Shown here: piece after piece, positions 1 to 6,289 of the stretch
How the letters are laid out: each line of letters starts with the position of its first letter
Position numbering within the stretch: the stretch's first letter is position 1
Origin: JAISFI01 sp031552335
Lineage (GTDB): Bacteria; Bacteroidota; Bacteroidia; Bacteroidales; Azobacteroidaceae
Reading direction: 5' to 3'
DNA: 10,662 bases
Assembly (NCBI GenBank): GCA_031552335.1
Contig: JAVBMQ010000218.1
Span: forward strand, 1 to 10,662
Translations under genes and position numbers: made by a program
Notes under the pieces: generated by a model
Database searches by the model: none
What the model saw: only the letters and a program-made list of their open reading frames with translations
Told to the model about the DNA's origin: nothing

Positions 1-493
1 CTTGTATATCATATGAAAGTTGACCTTTGGAAAGTCGAATATCATCAATTTCTATGATCATAGAGCCGGTAGTATCTTTCTTAGTTTTGTCTTTTGATGC
101 AAAAGCATCAATCAGGAACTGAAAATTGAAATCCCCATTCAAACTGTCTTTTTTAATCTTGATATCAAAATCATTCAAAACTACGGAAGATATAAGCAAT
201 TGATTATTAAGTAATTTTAAGAGATTGAATCCAGCCGACAATTTTCCTGCATATAAAAGAGTATCTCCTTTGAGATCTTCAATATATAACTCTTCAATAT
301 CCAAATGGTTAAATGGTCTCAGATAAAAGTCTCCCACAGACATTTTACTATGTGTAATATCGGTTAATTCATTCAACGCAATAGAAACAATTTTCTTTTG
401 TACAGCCGGAATAAGTAACAAAAGATGCAGTACCAACGGGATGAGAATAATACTGATTACCGTCGTTATTAATATGCGTTTTATCGTTTTTAT
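1..493 (-). CDS. tamB: TamB-family translocation/assembly protein, N-terminal part (cut by window edge)
   Basis: The reverse strand is open from about 619 to the window edge, so only the N-terminus of a large protein is visible (about 164 codons). Translated from 493 it has a short basic segment (KTIKR), one hydrophobic helix at about residues 7-29, then the pattern 'IPAVQKKIV', an acidic 'DLKGDTLLYAGKLS' stretch and 'DFNFQFLIDAF'. I recognise this arrangement from Bacteroidota TamB/DUF490 proteins: an inner-membrane anchor followed by a long periplasmic beta-rich groove, implicated in outer-membrane biogenesis and lipid or protein delivery. The start is uncertain. No ATG, GTG or TTG lies in frame ahead of the helix. 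The ATA at 493-491 sits where an initiator Met is expected; the first in-frame TTG (436-434) would cut the helix in half. An AsmA-like relative is the alternative. Family confidence is good, start confidence is low. Confidence 0.8.
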   Translation of the reverse strand, partial: MKTIKRILITTVISIILIPLVLHLLLLIPAVQKKIVSIALNELTDITHSKMSVGDFYLRPFNHLDIEELYIEDLKGDTLLYAGKLSAGFNLLKLLNNQLLISSVVLNDFDIKIKKDSLNGDFNFQFLIDAFASKDKTKKDTTGSMIIEIDDIRLSKGQLSYDIQ

Positions 494-540
494 AGTGGTA
501 CTTTTTATTCGAAATAAACAATCTTTAGCTAAAGAGTGTT

Positions 541-572
541 CAAAGATAAGAGAAAAAATGCATATGCTTAGA
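541..572 (-). promoter_or_regulatory. Bacteroidota-type promoter for tamB
   Basis: Read on the minus strand, 548-541 is TATCTTTG, an exact match to the Bacteroidota -7 element TAnnTTTG. The expected -33 region falls at about 569-572 but has no good TTTG. Transcription would begin near 534, leaving a leader of about 40 nt before the proposed tamB start. Assignment rests on motif and position only. Confidence 0.5.
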
Positions 573-600
573 CTTTTATCAAGAATAAGAGTTATCTTTG
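568..600 (+). promoter_or_regulatory. Bacteroidota-type promoter for rsfS-ftsH-cdsA
   Basis: TATCTTTG at 593-600 matches the -7 consensus TAnnTTTG. A weak -33 candidate, TTAG at 568-571, lies 21 nt upstream. Predicted transcription starts near 606, downstream of the possible TTG start at 598 and about 20 nt before the ATG at 628, which supports the ATG as the rsfS start. Confidence 0.55.
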
Positions 601-627
601 CATGCGAAAAAAATTATCAAAATTTTA

Positions 628-987
628 ATGGATCAATCAAAAGTATTATTAGACAAGATTGTAGAAGGTCTGCAGGAAAAAAAAGGAAAGAATATTGTAA
701 CGATGGATATGAAAGATCTTCCAGGTTCTATTTGTCAATATTTTGTGATTTGTGAAGGAAATTCTCCGACACAGGTTTCAGCTCTTTCAGATTCCGTGTG
801 GGACCACGTTTACGAAGAAATGAAAGAAAAACCTTTGGGTGCAGATGGGATGCGTAATGCCCAATGGATTGCAATGGATTACGGAACAGTGATGCTTCAT
901 ATTTTTTTGCCTGAAATGAGACATTACTATCAATTAGAGAATTTATGGGCAGATGCAAGATTTAATAACATACCTGATGTATTGTAA
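628..987 (+). CDS. rsfS: Ribosome silencing factor RsfS
   Basis: This is a 119-residue protein of the RsfS/Iojap/DUF143 family. RsfS binds ribosomal protein uL14 on the large subunit and blocks subunit joining, lowering translation in starvation or stationary phase. The family signature is clear: 'CQYFVICEGNSPTQVSAL' at about residues 36-53, 'AQWIAMDYGTVMLHIFLP' at 78-95, and 'YQLENLWADA' at 101-110 near the C-terminus. Length is typical. I place the start at the ATG at 628 and not the TTG at 598, because the latter overlaps the -7 promoter element and adds a lysine-rich stretch not expected in the family. The stop is only 2 nt before ftsH, so the two are almost certainly co-transcribed and possibly translationally coupled. 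Confidence 0.95.
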   Translation: MDQSKVLLDKIVEGLQEKKGKNIVTMDMKDLPGSICQYFVICEGNSPTQVSALSDSVWDHVYEEMKEKPLGADGMRNAQWIAMDYGTVMLHIFLPEMRHYYQLENLWADARFNNIPDVL

Positions 988-989
988 TT

Positions 990-2996
990 ATGGCACAAAA
1001 TAATAACAATAATAACAATAAAAATAAACCTCAGCTCCCGGGAAATTCTCCCAATGGATCAAGTAAATTCAATCTGAATTGGATGTATGCACTGATTTTA
1101 TTGTGTTTGATTGGTATCTACTTCATGAATGAAGGAAAATCATCCAGTAAAAAAGTGGCTTGGTCGGAGTTTGAAACAATGGCGAAAAAAGACTATTTCT
1201 CTGAAATGGTTTTATTTAAACAACAAGACATGGTAGTGGCTACTTTGAGAAAAGACAAGGTGGCAGAAGTATATAAAGCCGATACATCTAAAATTGTTGG
1301 AAATGCTACTATACAAACAATGGTATTGGCTTCTAAATTTCCGGATTATTATGATAAATGGAAAAGCGACGGATTGACCAATGCTAAATTTGAGTATGAA
1401 GAAGGAAATAAGTTCTGGGAAATATTCCTTTCCTTTGCACCTTTTCTTTTATTGATCGCTGTCTGGATCTTTATGATGCGCCGGATGTCAGGTGGAGGAA
1501 GCGGTGGCATGTTTAGCGTAGGTAAAGCCCGCGCACAATTATTTGATAAAGGCGGGCAAGCGAAGAAGACTACATTTAAAGATGTGGCCGGACTTTCCGA
1601 AGCCAAACAGGAAGTGGAAGAAATTGTCGAATTCCTCAAAAATCCTTCAAAATATACAGACCTTGGAGGTAAAATTCCTAAAGGCGCTTTGCTGGTAGGT
1701 CCTCCGGGAACAGGGAAAACATTACTTGCTAAAGCTGTAGCCGGAGAAGCGGATGTTCCTTTCTTTTCTCTTTCCGGATCGGATTTTGTGGAAATGTTCG
1801 TAGGGGTAGGAGCTTCCCGTGTCCGGGATTTATTCCGTCAGGCAAAAGAAAAATCTCCATGTATTGTTTTTATTGATGAAATTGATGCTGTGGGCCGTGC
1901 TCGTGGAAAAAATCCGAATATGGGATCTAATGATGAACGGGAAAATACTTTGAACCAATTACTTACGGAAATGGATGGTTTTGGTTCCAACAGTGGTGTC
2001 ATTATCCTCGCAGCAACCAACCGCGCAGATATATTAGATAAAGCATTGTTGCGTGCCGGACGTTTTGACAGACAGATCAATGTAGATCTTCCGGAATTGA
2101 ATGACCGCAAAGAAATATTTATCGTTCACTTGCGGAATATCAAAATAGATAATTCTGTAGATACAGACTTCTTAGCCCGTCAGACTCCCGGTTTTTCAGG
2201 AGCAGATATTGCTAATGTTTGTAATGAAGCGGCTTTGATTGCAGCCCGTAACAATAAGGAATTTGTTCAGAAAGAAGATTTCATGAACGCCGTAGACCGC
2301 ATTGTCGGCGGTTTGGAAAAGAAATCTAAGATTACTACGGCGGAAGAACGTCGCACAATAGCTATTCACGAAGCCGGTCATGCTACTTTGAGCTGGATGC
2401 TGGAACATGCTAATCCATTGGTCAAAGTTACCATCGTACCTCGTGGGAAGGCATTGGGTGCTGCATGGTATCTTCCGGAAGAAAGACAAATTACAACAAC
2501 AGAGCAACTCTTGGATGAAATGTGTGCTTTGTTAGGAGGACGTGCAGCTGAAGAGGTTTTTGTTGGCAAAATATCTACCGGGGCAGCTAATGACCTTGAA
2601 CGGGTGACTAAACAGTCGGTTGCCATGGTCACTTATTTCGGTATGAGTGAAAAATTACCTAACCTGAATTATTATGATTCTACAGGACAGGAATGGGGAT
2701 TCACAAAACCATATAGTGACGAAACAGCCAAACTGATTGATGAAGAGGTTAAACGAATTATCAATGATCAGTTTGACAGAGCCAAGAAAATTCTGAAAGA
2801 GAATGAAGAAGGCCATCATAAATTATATAGCCTGTTGCTTGAAAGGGAAGTAATCTATTCGGATGACCTGGAAACTATTTTTGGAAAAAGGAAATGGTTG
2901 TCCCGTTCGCAAGAAATTTTCGAACAACAAGAGAAATCCGAAGAAAAAGAAAAAACTGATGCTGATACAATCGCAGAAGTTGATCAGGATCAATAA
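990..2996 (+). CDS. ftsH: ATP-dependent zinc metalloprotease FtsH
   Basis: This 668-residue membrane AAA+ protease forms hexamers that extract and degrade membrane and unstable cytosolic proteins. In order, it has an asparagine-rich N-terminus (seven Asn, residues 4-10), TM1 at about 31-46, a periplasmic domain at about 50-140, TM2 at about 145-163, and a glycine-rich linker (SGGGSGG). The AAA+ domain follows, with Walker A GPPGTGKT (237-244), pore motif FVG (270-272), Walker B VFIDEID (293-299) and the second region of homology with Arg355 and Arg358. The M41 protease domain has the zinc motif HEAGH (460-464) and probable third ligand Asp535 (TGAANDLE). All catalytic residues are present, so it should be active. 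The C-terminus (about 641-668) is a charged, probably disordered tail. Length fits the Bacteroidota family. It sits between rsfS (2-nt gap) and cdsA. Confidence 0.98.
   Translation: MAQNNNNNNNKNKPQLPGNSPNGSSKFNLNWMYALILLCLIGIYFMNEGKSSSKKVAWSEFETMAKKDYFSEMVLFKQQDMVVATLRKDKVAEVYKADTSKIVGNATIQTMVLASKFPDYYDKWKSDGLTNAKFEYEEGNKFWEIFLSFAPFLLLIAVWIFMMRRMSGGGSGGMFSVGKARAQLFDKGGQAKKTTFKDVAGLSEAKQEVEEIVEFLKNPSKYTDLGGKIPKGALLVGPPGTGKTLLAKAVAGEADVPFFSLSGSDFVEMFVGVGASRVRDLFRQAKEKSPCIVFIDEIDAVGRARGKNPNMGSNDERENTLNQLLTEMDGFGSNSGVIILAATNRADILDKALLRAGRFDRQINVDLPELNDRKEIFIVHLRNIKIDNSVDTDFLARQTPGFSGADIANVCNEAALIAARNNKEFVQKEDFMNAVDRIVGGLEKKSKITTAEERRTIAIHEAGHATLSWMLEHANPLVKVTIVPRGKALGAAWYLPEERQITTTEQLLDEMCALLGGRAAEEVFVGKISTGAANDLERVTKQSVAMVTYFGMSEKLPNLNYYDSTGQEWGFTKPYSDETAKLIDEEVKRIINDQFDRAKKILKENEEGHHKLYSLLLEREVIYSDDLETIFGKRKWLSRSQEIFEQQEKSEEKEKTDADTIAEVDQDQ
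999..1019 (+). repeat. Short AAT/AAC repeat encoding poly-Asn in FtsH
   Basis: Codons 4-10 of ftsH are AAT AAT AAC, repeated twice, plus AAT: a 9-bp unit in two perfect copies plus a partial third. They encode seven consecutive asparagines on the predicted cytoplasmic side before TM1. Loss or gain of units would keep the frame. Confidence 0.7.
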
Positions 2997-3006
2997 AAAA
3001 AAAGCA

Positions 3007-3840
3007 TTGAAAAATCTATTACTAAGAACAACCTCAGGGATCATTTATGTCCTGACTTTATTGTCAGGTATATGGTTTGGCTCTTATAGCTTTGTTGCCG
3101 TTTTCGGTATCCTTGTCGTTTTGTGTCTTTTTGAATTCTACAAGTTAGTTAATCAAATGGAGAATGTTTCTGTTCGTCCGTTTATTAATTGTCTGGCAGG
3201 CGCTTATTTTTTCCTGGCTACGTTTTTTGCAACTATAACGGGAATGTCATATTACATTTTATATCTTCCGTATATTTTGTATATTATATCCATTTTCATA
3301 GTGGAGCTTTACTTAAAACGTCCTAATCCCATCCATAATTGGGCTTATTCATTTTTGGGACAAATGTATATTGTAATTCCTCTTTCTTTGCTGAATTTTT
3401 TATGTTTCTTGCCTAAAGACGGAGTAATTACATATTCTCCGGTTTTATTGTTAGCTCTTTTTATTTTTATATGGATCAATGATACCGGTGCATATCTCGT
3501 AGGGATGACTTTTGGAAAACATCGTTTATTTGAACGCATCTCACCAAAAAAATCCTGGGAAGGCTTTGCGGGAGGAGCTGTATTTGCCATTGCTTCTGCA
3601 TTTGTTTTTGCCCATTTTGAACAGAATATTCCTTTGTTACATTGGATATGTATGGCTGTGGTAACAGTCGCATTCGGCACTTGGGGAGATTTAGTTGAAT
3701 CCATGTTGAAAAGAACCATTGGAGTAAAAGACTCGGGAAACATGATTCCCGGACATGGAGGAATTTTAGATCGCCTGGATAGTGTTATCCTGGCAACACC
3801 AGCCTTGGTCCTTTGTTTTTATATCTTGCAACTTTACTAA
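3007..3840 (+). CDS. cdsA: Phosphatidate cytidylyltransferase (CDP-diacylglycerol synthase)
   Basis: CdsA converts phosphatidic acid and CTP to CDP-diacylglycerol, the precursor of bacterial phospholipids, in the inner membrane. From the chosen TTG start it is 277 residues, close to the family norm, and consists largely of hydrophobic helices. The family signature is complete at about 232-258: S-M-L-K-R, K-D-S, P-G-H-G-G-I-L-D-R-L-D. The preceding conserved block 'INDTGAYLVG...ISPKKSWEG' lies at about 157-186. The start is debatable. TTG at 3007 follows an A-rich leader 10 nt after the ftsH stop and gives a family-like N-terminus (KNLLLRTTSG). The ATG at 2959 would add 16 basic residues and overlap ftsH by 38 nt; TTG at 2980 is also in frame. 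It is probably co-transcribed with rsfS and ftsH. Confidence 0.95.
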   Translation: MKNLLLRTTSGIIYVLTLLSGIWFGSYSFVAVFGILVVLCLFEFYKLVNQMENVSVRPFINCLAGAYFFLATFFATITGMSYYILYLPYILYIISIFIVELYLKRPNPIHNWAYSFLGQMYIVIPLSLLNFLCFLPKDGVITYSPVLLLALFIFIWINDTGAYLVGMTFGKHRLFERISPKKSWEGFAGGAVFAIASAFVFAHFEQNIPLLHWICMAVVTVAFGTWGDLVESMLKRTIGVKDSGNMIPGHGGILDRLDSVILATPALVLCFYILQLY

Positions 3841-3872
3841 TAACTTTAATTGATAACCTAAATTTTGTTTTT

Positions 3873-4766
3873 ATGAGAACAGGAGAAACTTATGTTGCTT
3901 CGGGAAAGTTTGAATTTTCCAAAGTCTTTACCTCTGCATTTGTAGGAGTTGTTGTTGCTTGCGTTTTGGGTGTTGTTTACGCCTTTATTTCTGAATTAAA
4001 TCCTTTTATTTATCTGAATGTGCTGGTATTGATCGGACTGGTTTACGCCATGTCTTTTATTATCCAGAAAGTTGCTTTGTATGGAAAAAGCCGGAATATA
4101 ATGGTAAATATTATCGTAGGATTGGTCGTTTGCTTTTTTGCCTGGTATGCCCATTGGTGTTTTTATTTTGCCAAATATGGAGAAATGAACTATTTTTCTG
4201 TATTTTTTCATCCGGTAGAAGCATTTGAATATCTGGGATTTTTTGCTGAAAACAGAGTTATCAGTGTCGGAAAAGCAGGACGCAGTTCTAATACAGATGT
4301 ATCCGGAATTGTTCTCCAGATATGTTATGTGATTGAATTCGGCGCTTTCATGTGGGCTGCTATCGCCAATAGAAAACCGGCTTATTATTCAGAAAAAAAC
4401 AATTGCTTATATACTTCAGTACAATGTTATGCGGAAGCTAATGATTTTTTCAAACAATCATTTGAAAAAGCAACGCCGGGCAACTATGCCTTTCTTTCCC
4501 TAATGGATTTATATCCGAAAACAGATGGACTTCCTCTTCAACATAATGATAAAATCGTACAATTGGATTTTCATTTCTGTGATGAAGGAGAAGATAATTC
4601 TATCCTCACAATCACTGAAGGAAAATTGAAAATAGATAAAAAGAAAAATGAAAGAAATTTCTCTTCAGGTAAAAAATTGGTAAAAGATATCTATGTAAAT
4701 GCTGAAACTGATAATGCCATTCTGAGAAAAAATGTTCCGGAAACAGTAGAGGAACCAGCCGACTAA
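3873..4766 (+). CDS. Unrecognised four-helix membrane protein downstream of cdsA
   Basis: This is a 297-residue protein that I cannot assign to a named family; I have an unverified impression that related hypothetical proteins occur in other Bacteroidota. Predicted membrane helices lie at about residues 19-39, 44-64, 77-99 and 144-165. The loop between helices 3 and 4 is aromatic-rich (YFSVFFHPVEAFEYLGFF, about 107-124). A soluble domain of about 130 residues follows (168-297), with a Cys pair at 178 and 185 and an acidic/lysine-rich end. The start is the ATG at 3873, since an earlier TTG-initiated extension at 3813 would overlap the cdsA end. The gap to cdsA is 32 nt with no clear terminator, so it probably belongs to the same transcript. 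An envelope role is a guess from context. The gene end is followed directly by a heptamer inverted repeat. Confidence 0.85.
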   Translation: MRTGETYVASGKFEFSKVFTSAFVGVVVACVLGVVYAFISELNPFIYLNVLVLIGLVYAMSFIIQKVALYGKSRNIMVNIIVGLVVCFFAWYAHWCFYFAKYGEMNYFSVFFHPVEAFEYLGFFAENRVISVGKAGRSSNTDVSGIVLQICYVIEFGAFMWAAIANRKPAYYSEKNNCLYTSVQCYAEANDFFKQSFEKATPGNYAFLSLMDLYPKTDGLPLQHNDKIVQLDFHFCDEGEDNSILTITEGKLKIDKKKNERNFSSGKKLVKDIYVNAETDNAILRKNVPETVEEPAD

Positions 4767-4768
4767 AA

Positions 4769-4844
4769 AATTACGAATTACGAATTACGAATTGGCTGAC
4801 GCACGAAAAAACAATTCGTAATTCGTAATTTCTAATTCGTAATT
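4769..4844. repeat. Heptamer-based inverted repeat, likely bidirectional terminator
   Basis: The left arm (4769-4793) is three copies of AATTACG plus AATT. The right arm (4813-4837) is its reverse complement with two mismatches at 4831-4832, and another copy follows to 4844. This gives a 25-bp stem around a 19-nt loop. It lies just after the plus-strand stop at 4766 and covers the minus-strand stop at 4834-4832, between convergent genes, which fits a shared terminator. The stem is AT-rich, so it is not a classic GC-rich terminator; an A-run precedes the left arm. It may instead be a dispersed repeat family. Confidence 0.75.
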
Positions 4845-6208
4845 TCCCTCACCGTCCCCATATAATAAACCAAACCTTCTTCCCGGTTGAATTGTAAAAA
4901 CAATTGATATTTATTGCTTTTTTCTGATTTTCGAATGAAATAATCTGGTATTATTTCATTACATAATCTGTTGTCCGAAAATGCAGTAGCGCCATCTAAA
5001 AGAATAGAAAGAATGGCATCTTCATTTTTATGCTTGTTATATAGTTGATACAAATGGCTTTTTAAAAAGGTATCTTCTGATTTAAGCGCCTGTACATAAG
5101 CATGCAATGCTTTTTTAGAATCACCTACCAATATATTTTGATTATAAATCGTATAAACTTCAACACTATCTTTCTGAATATGATCATTCTCCTGGTATTT
5201 AGACAGATGGGTAGAGGATGGCAACATAAGATTTTCATCTTTTATTGAAACAGAAGTTACTTTATAATGATGACAAACACTGTCCTGTTCGGAGAAATAA
5301 ACAACAGTAACATCTCCGTATGCATTTTCTGAGACGATAGAATCCTGCAATAGAAGCGGAAATTGGCTTTGATTATAAAAATCACATGTATCAGCATTTA
5401 GATATACAACTGCAGAAGCAGTAGCAGGAATATTCTCCGGATCTAACGGTTCTTTTCCATAAGGCATATTCAATATATGATATAGTTCGGGTGAAGTATA
5501 CTCAGGCAATAAACATCCACTGATCCAAAGGATTCCATCATCTGACAGCATGTCAAAAGATGACCATTCTTTATTCTTAAAAAAGCAGGAAACTTGTGCA
5601 TTCATTCCTGATGTCTTCAACGATGCAACAAAAGAAGGGTTATCTCTCAGATTTTCCCGTGCATCGTACATATCTAATGCTTTATATAATAAATGAATAC
5701 TATAACTTCCGATAAATGCACCCTGATGATGTGCAAAACAGAAAAAACGATCGTTAGAAGTCAGGTAAATGGATATAGGTATATTTTTATACGTTTTCTT
5801 TTGTGGTGCAAATAAAAATTGCGTGGTCTGAAGATGATGTTTTTCCCATTTTTTCACCTGATCTCCCGGCATCCGGTAAAATACAATTCCCTCATCTCCC
5901 TGAAATGATAAAATCAATTCGTTATTTCCGGAAATATTTATATCATTATCGTATATTTTACATAATGAGCGGGAAATTTCAAGACAGGACTGTTCCGGAA
6001 ATAAGTCATCAGAGAAATCCGCAGGCAATTCTTCCGGATTTTTAATATACATAAGTATTTCGCTATCAGTAGGAACTAAAGAAAATAAGTCGGTATGGTA
6101 AAGGGTTTCATTCGTCTTGAGTTTAAAAAACGCATAGATTCCTCCACATGTAATGGCAATGAGAAGGATAGCAATAAAAATAATTCTGATGATGGTTTTT
6201 GTTTGCAT
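4832..6208 (-). CDS. Unrecognised membrane-anchored periplasmic protein, possibly DUF3352-like
   Basis: This 458-residue protein has an N-terminal hydrophobic helix (about 6-28) preceded by Lys and Arg, so it should be anchored in the inner membrane with the bulk in the periplasm. A lipoprotein reading (Cys21) is weak, because Thr precedes the Cys. The remainder is soluble with alternating beta-like segments. The opening 'LFSLVPTDSEILMYIKNPEEL' block (about 41-61) resembles the 'P-x-D-x-x-x-[IV]-x-[IV]' start of DUF3352-like proteins of Bacteroidota, but this is an impression, not an assignment. No catalytic motif is visible. The start is the ATG at 6208, just downstream of a TAnnTTTG promoter. 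The last four residues (EITN) and the stop come from the heptamer repeat at the 3' end. It is divergent from gldFG and shares a promoter region of about 80 nt with it. Confidence 0.85.
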   Translation of the reverse strand: MQTKTIIRIIFIAILLIAITCGGIYAFFKLKTNETLYHTDLFSLVPTDSEILMYIKNPEELPADFSDDLFPEQSCLEISRSLCKIYDNDINISGNNELILSFQGDEGIVFYRMPGDQVKKWEKHHLQTTQFLFAPQKKTYKNIPISIYLTSNDRFFCFAHHQGAFIGSYSIHLLYKALDMYDARENLRDNPSFVASLKTSGMNAQVSCFFKNKEWSSFDMLSDDGILWISGCLLPEYTSPELYHILNMPYGKEPLDPENIPATASAVVYLNADTCDFYNQSQFPLLLQDSIVSENAYGDVTVVYFSEQDSVCHHYKVTSVSIKDENLMLPSSTHLSKYQENDHIQKDSVEVYTIYNQNILVGDSKKALHAYVQALKSEDTFLKSHLYQLYNKHKNEDAILSILLDGATAFSDNRLCNEIIPDYFIRKSEKSNKYQLFLQFNREEGLVYYMGTVREITN

Positions 6209-6233
6209 AAGTTATAAAAGGGAACTACATTTG
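6202..6233 (+). promoter_or_regulatory. Strong-consensus Bacteroidota promoter for gldFG
   Basis: TTTG at 6202-6205, a 20-nt spacer, and TACATTTG at 6226-6233 match both halves of the Bacteroidota consensus exactly. Predicted transcription starts near 6239-6240, about 50 nt before the gldFG ATG. The -33 element lies inside the first codons of the divergent 458-residue gene. Confidence 0.75.
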
Positions 6234-6238
6234 TACGA

Positions 6239-6246
6239 CAAAAGTA
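6239..6246 (-). promoter_or_regulatory. -7 element for the 458-residue protein gene
   Basis: On the minus strand, 6246-6239 reads TACTTTTG, matching TAnnTTTG. Predicted start of transcription is near 6233, giving a leader of about 25 nt before the ATG at 6208. No good -33 TTTG is seen at the expected distance (about 6266-6270). Confidence 0.5.
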
Positions 6247-6289
6247 CTTAAAAAAAATAGGAATCCGGAATAAAGAGTTGATAATAAAT

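Noticed and set aside
598..627. TTG at 598 as an extended rsfS start
   Set aside because: It overlaps the -7 box at 593-600, so it would lie upstream of the predicted transcript start; the added residues are not expected in the family.
441..755. A 104-codon plus-strand open frame across the tamB/rsfS promoter region
   Set aside because: It overlaps tamB antisense, the divergent promoters and the start of rsfS in another frame; its protein has no recognisable features.
1349..2632. Several antisense open frames within ftsH
   Set aside because: They are shadows of a strongly conserved coding gene, with no start context or protein features of their own.
4769..4844. The heptamer repeat as a MITE, CRISPR fragment or insertion-sequence end
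   Set aside because: There is no target duplication, no spacer-repeat pattern and no transposase nearby; a tandem-unit hairpin explains it better.
4832..6208. Lipoprotein reading of the 458-residue protein at Cys21
   Set aside because: The residue before Cys is Thr and the lipobox is otherwise poor; a simple membrane anchor fits better.
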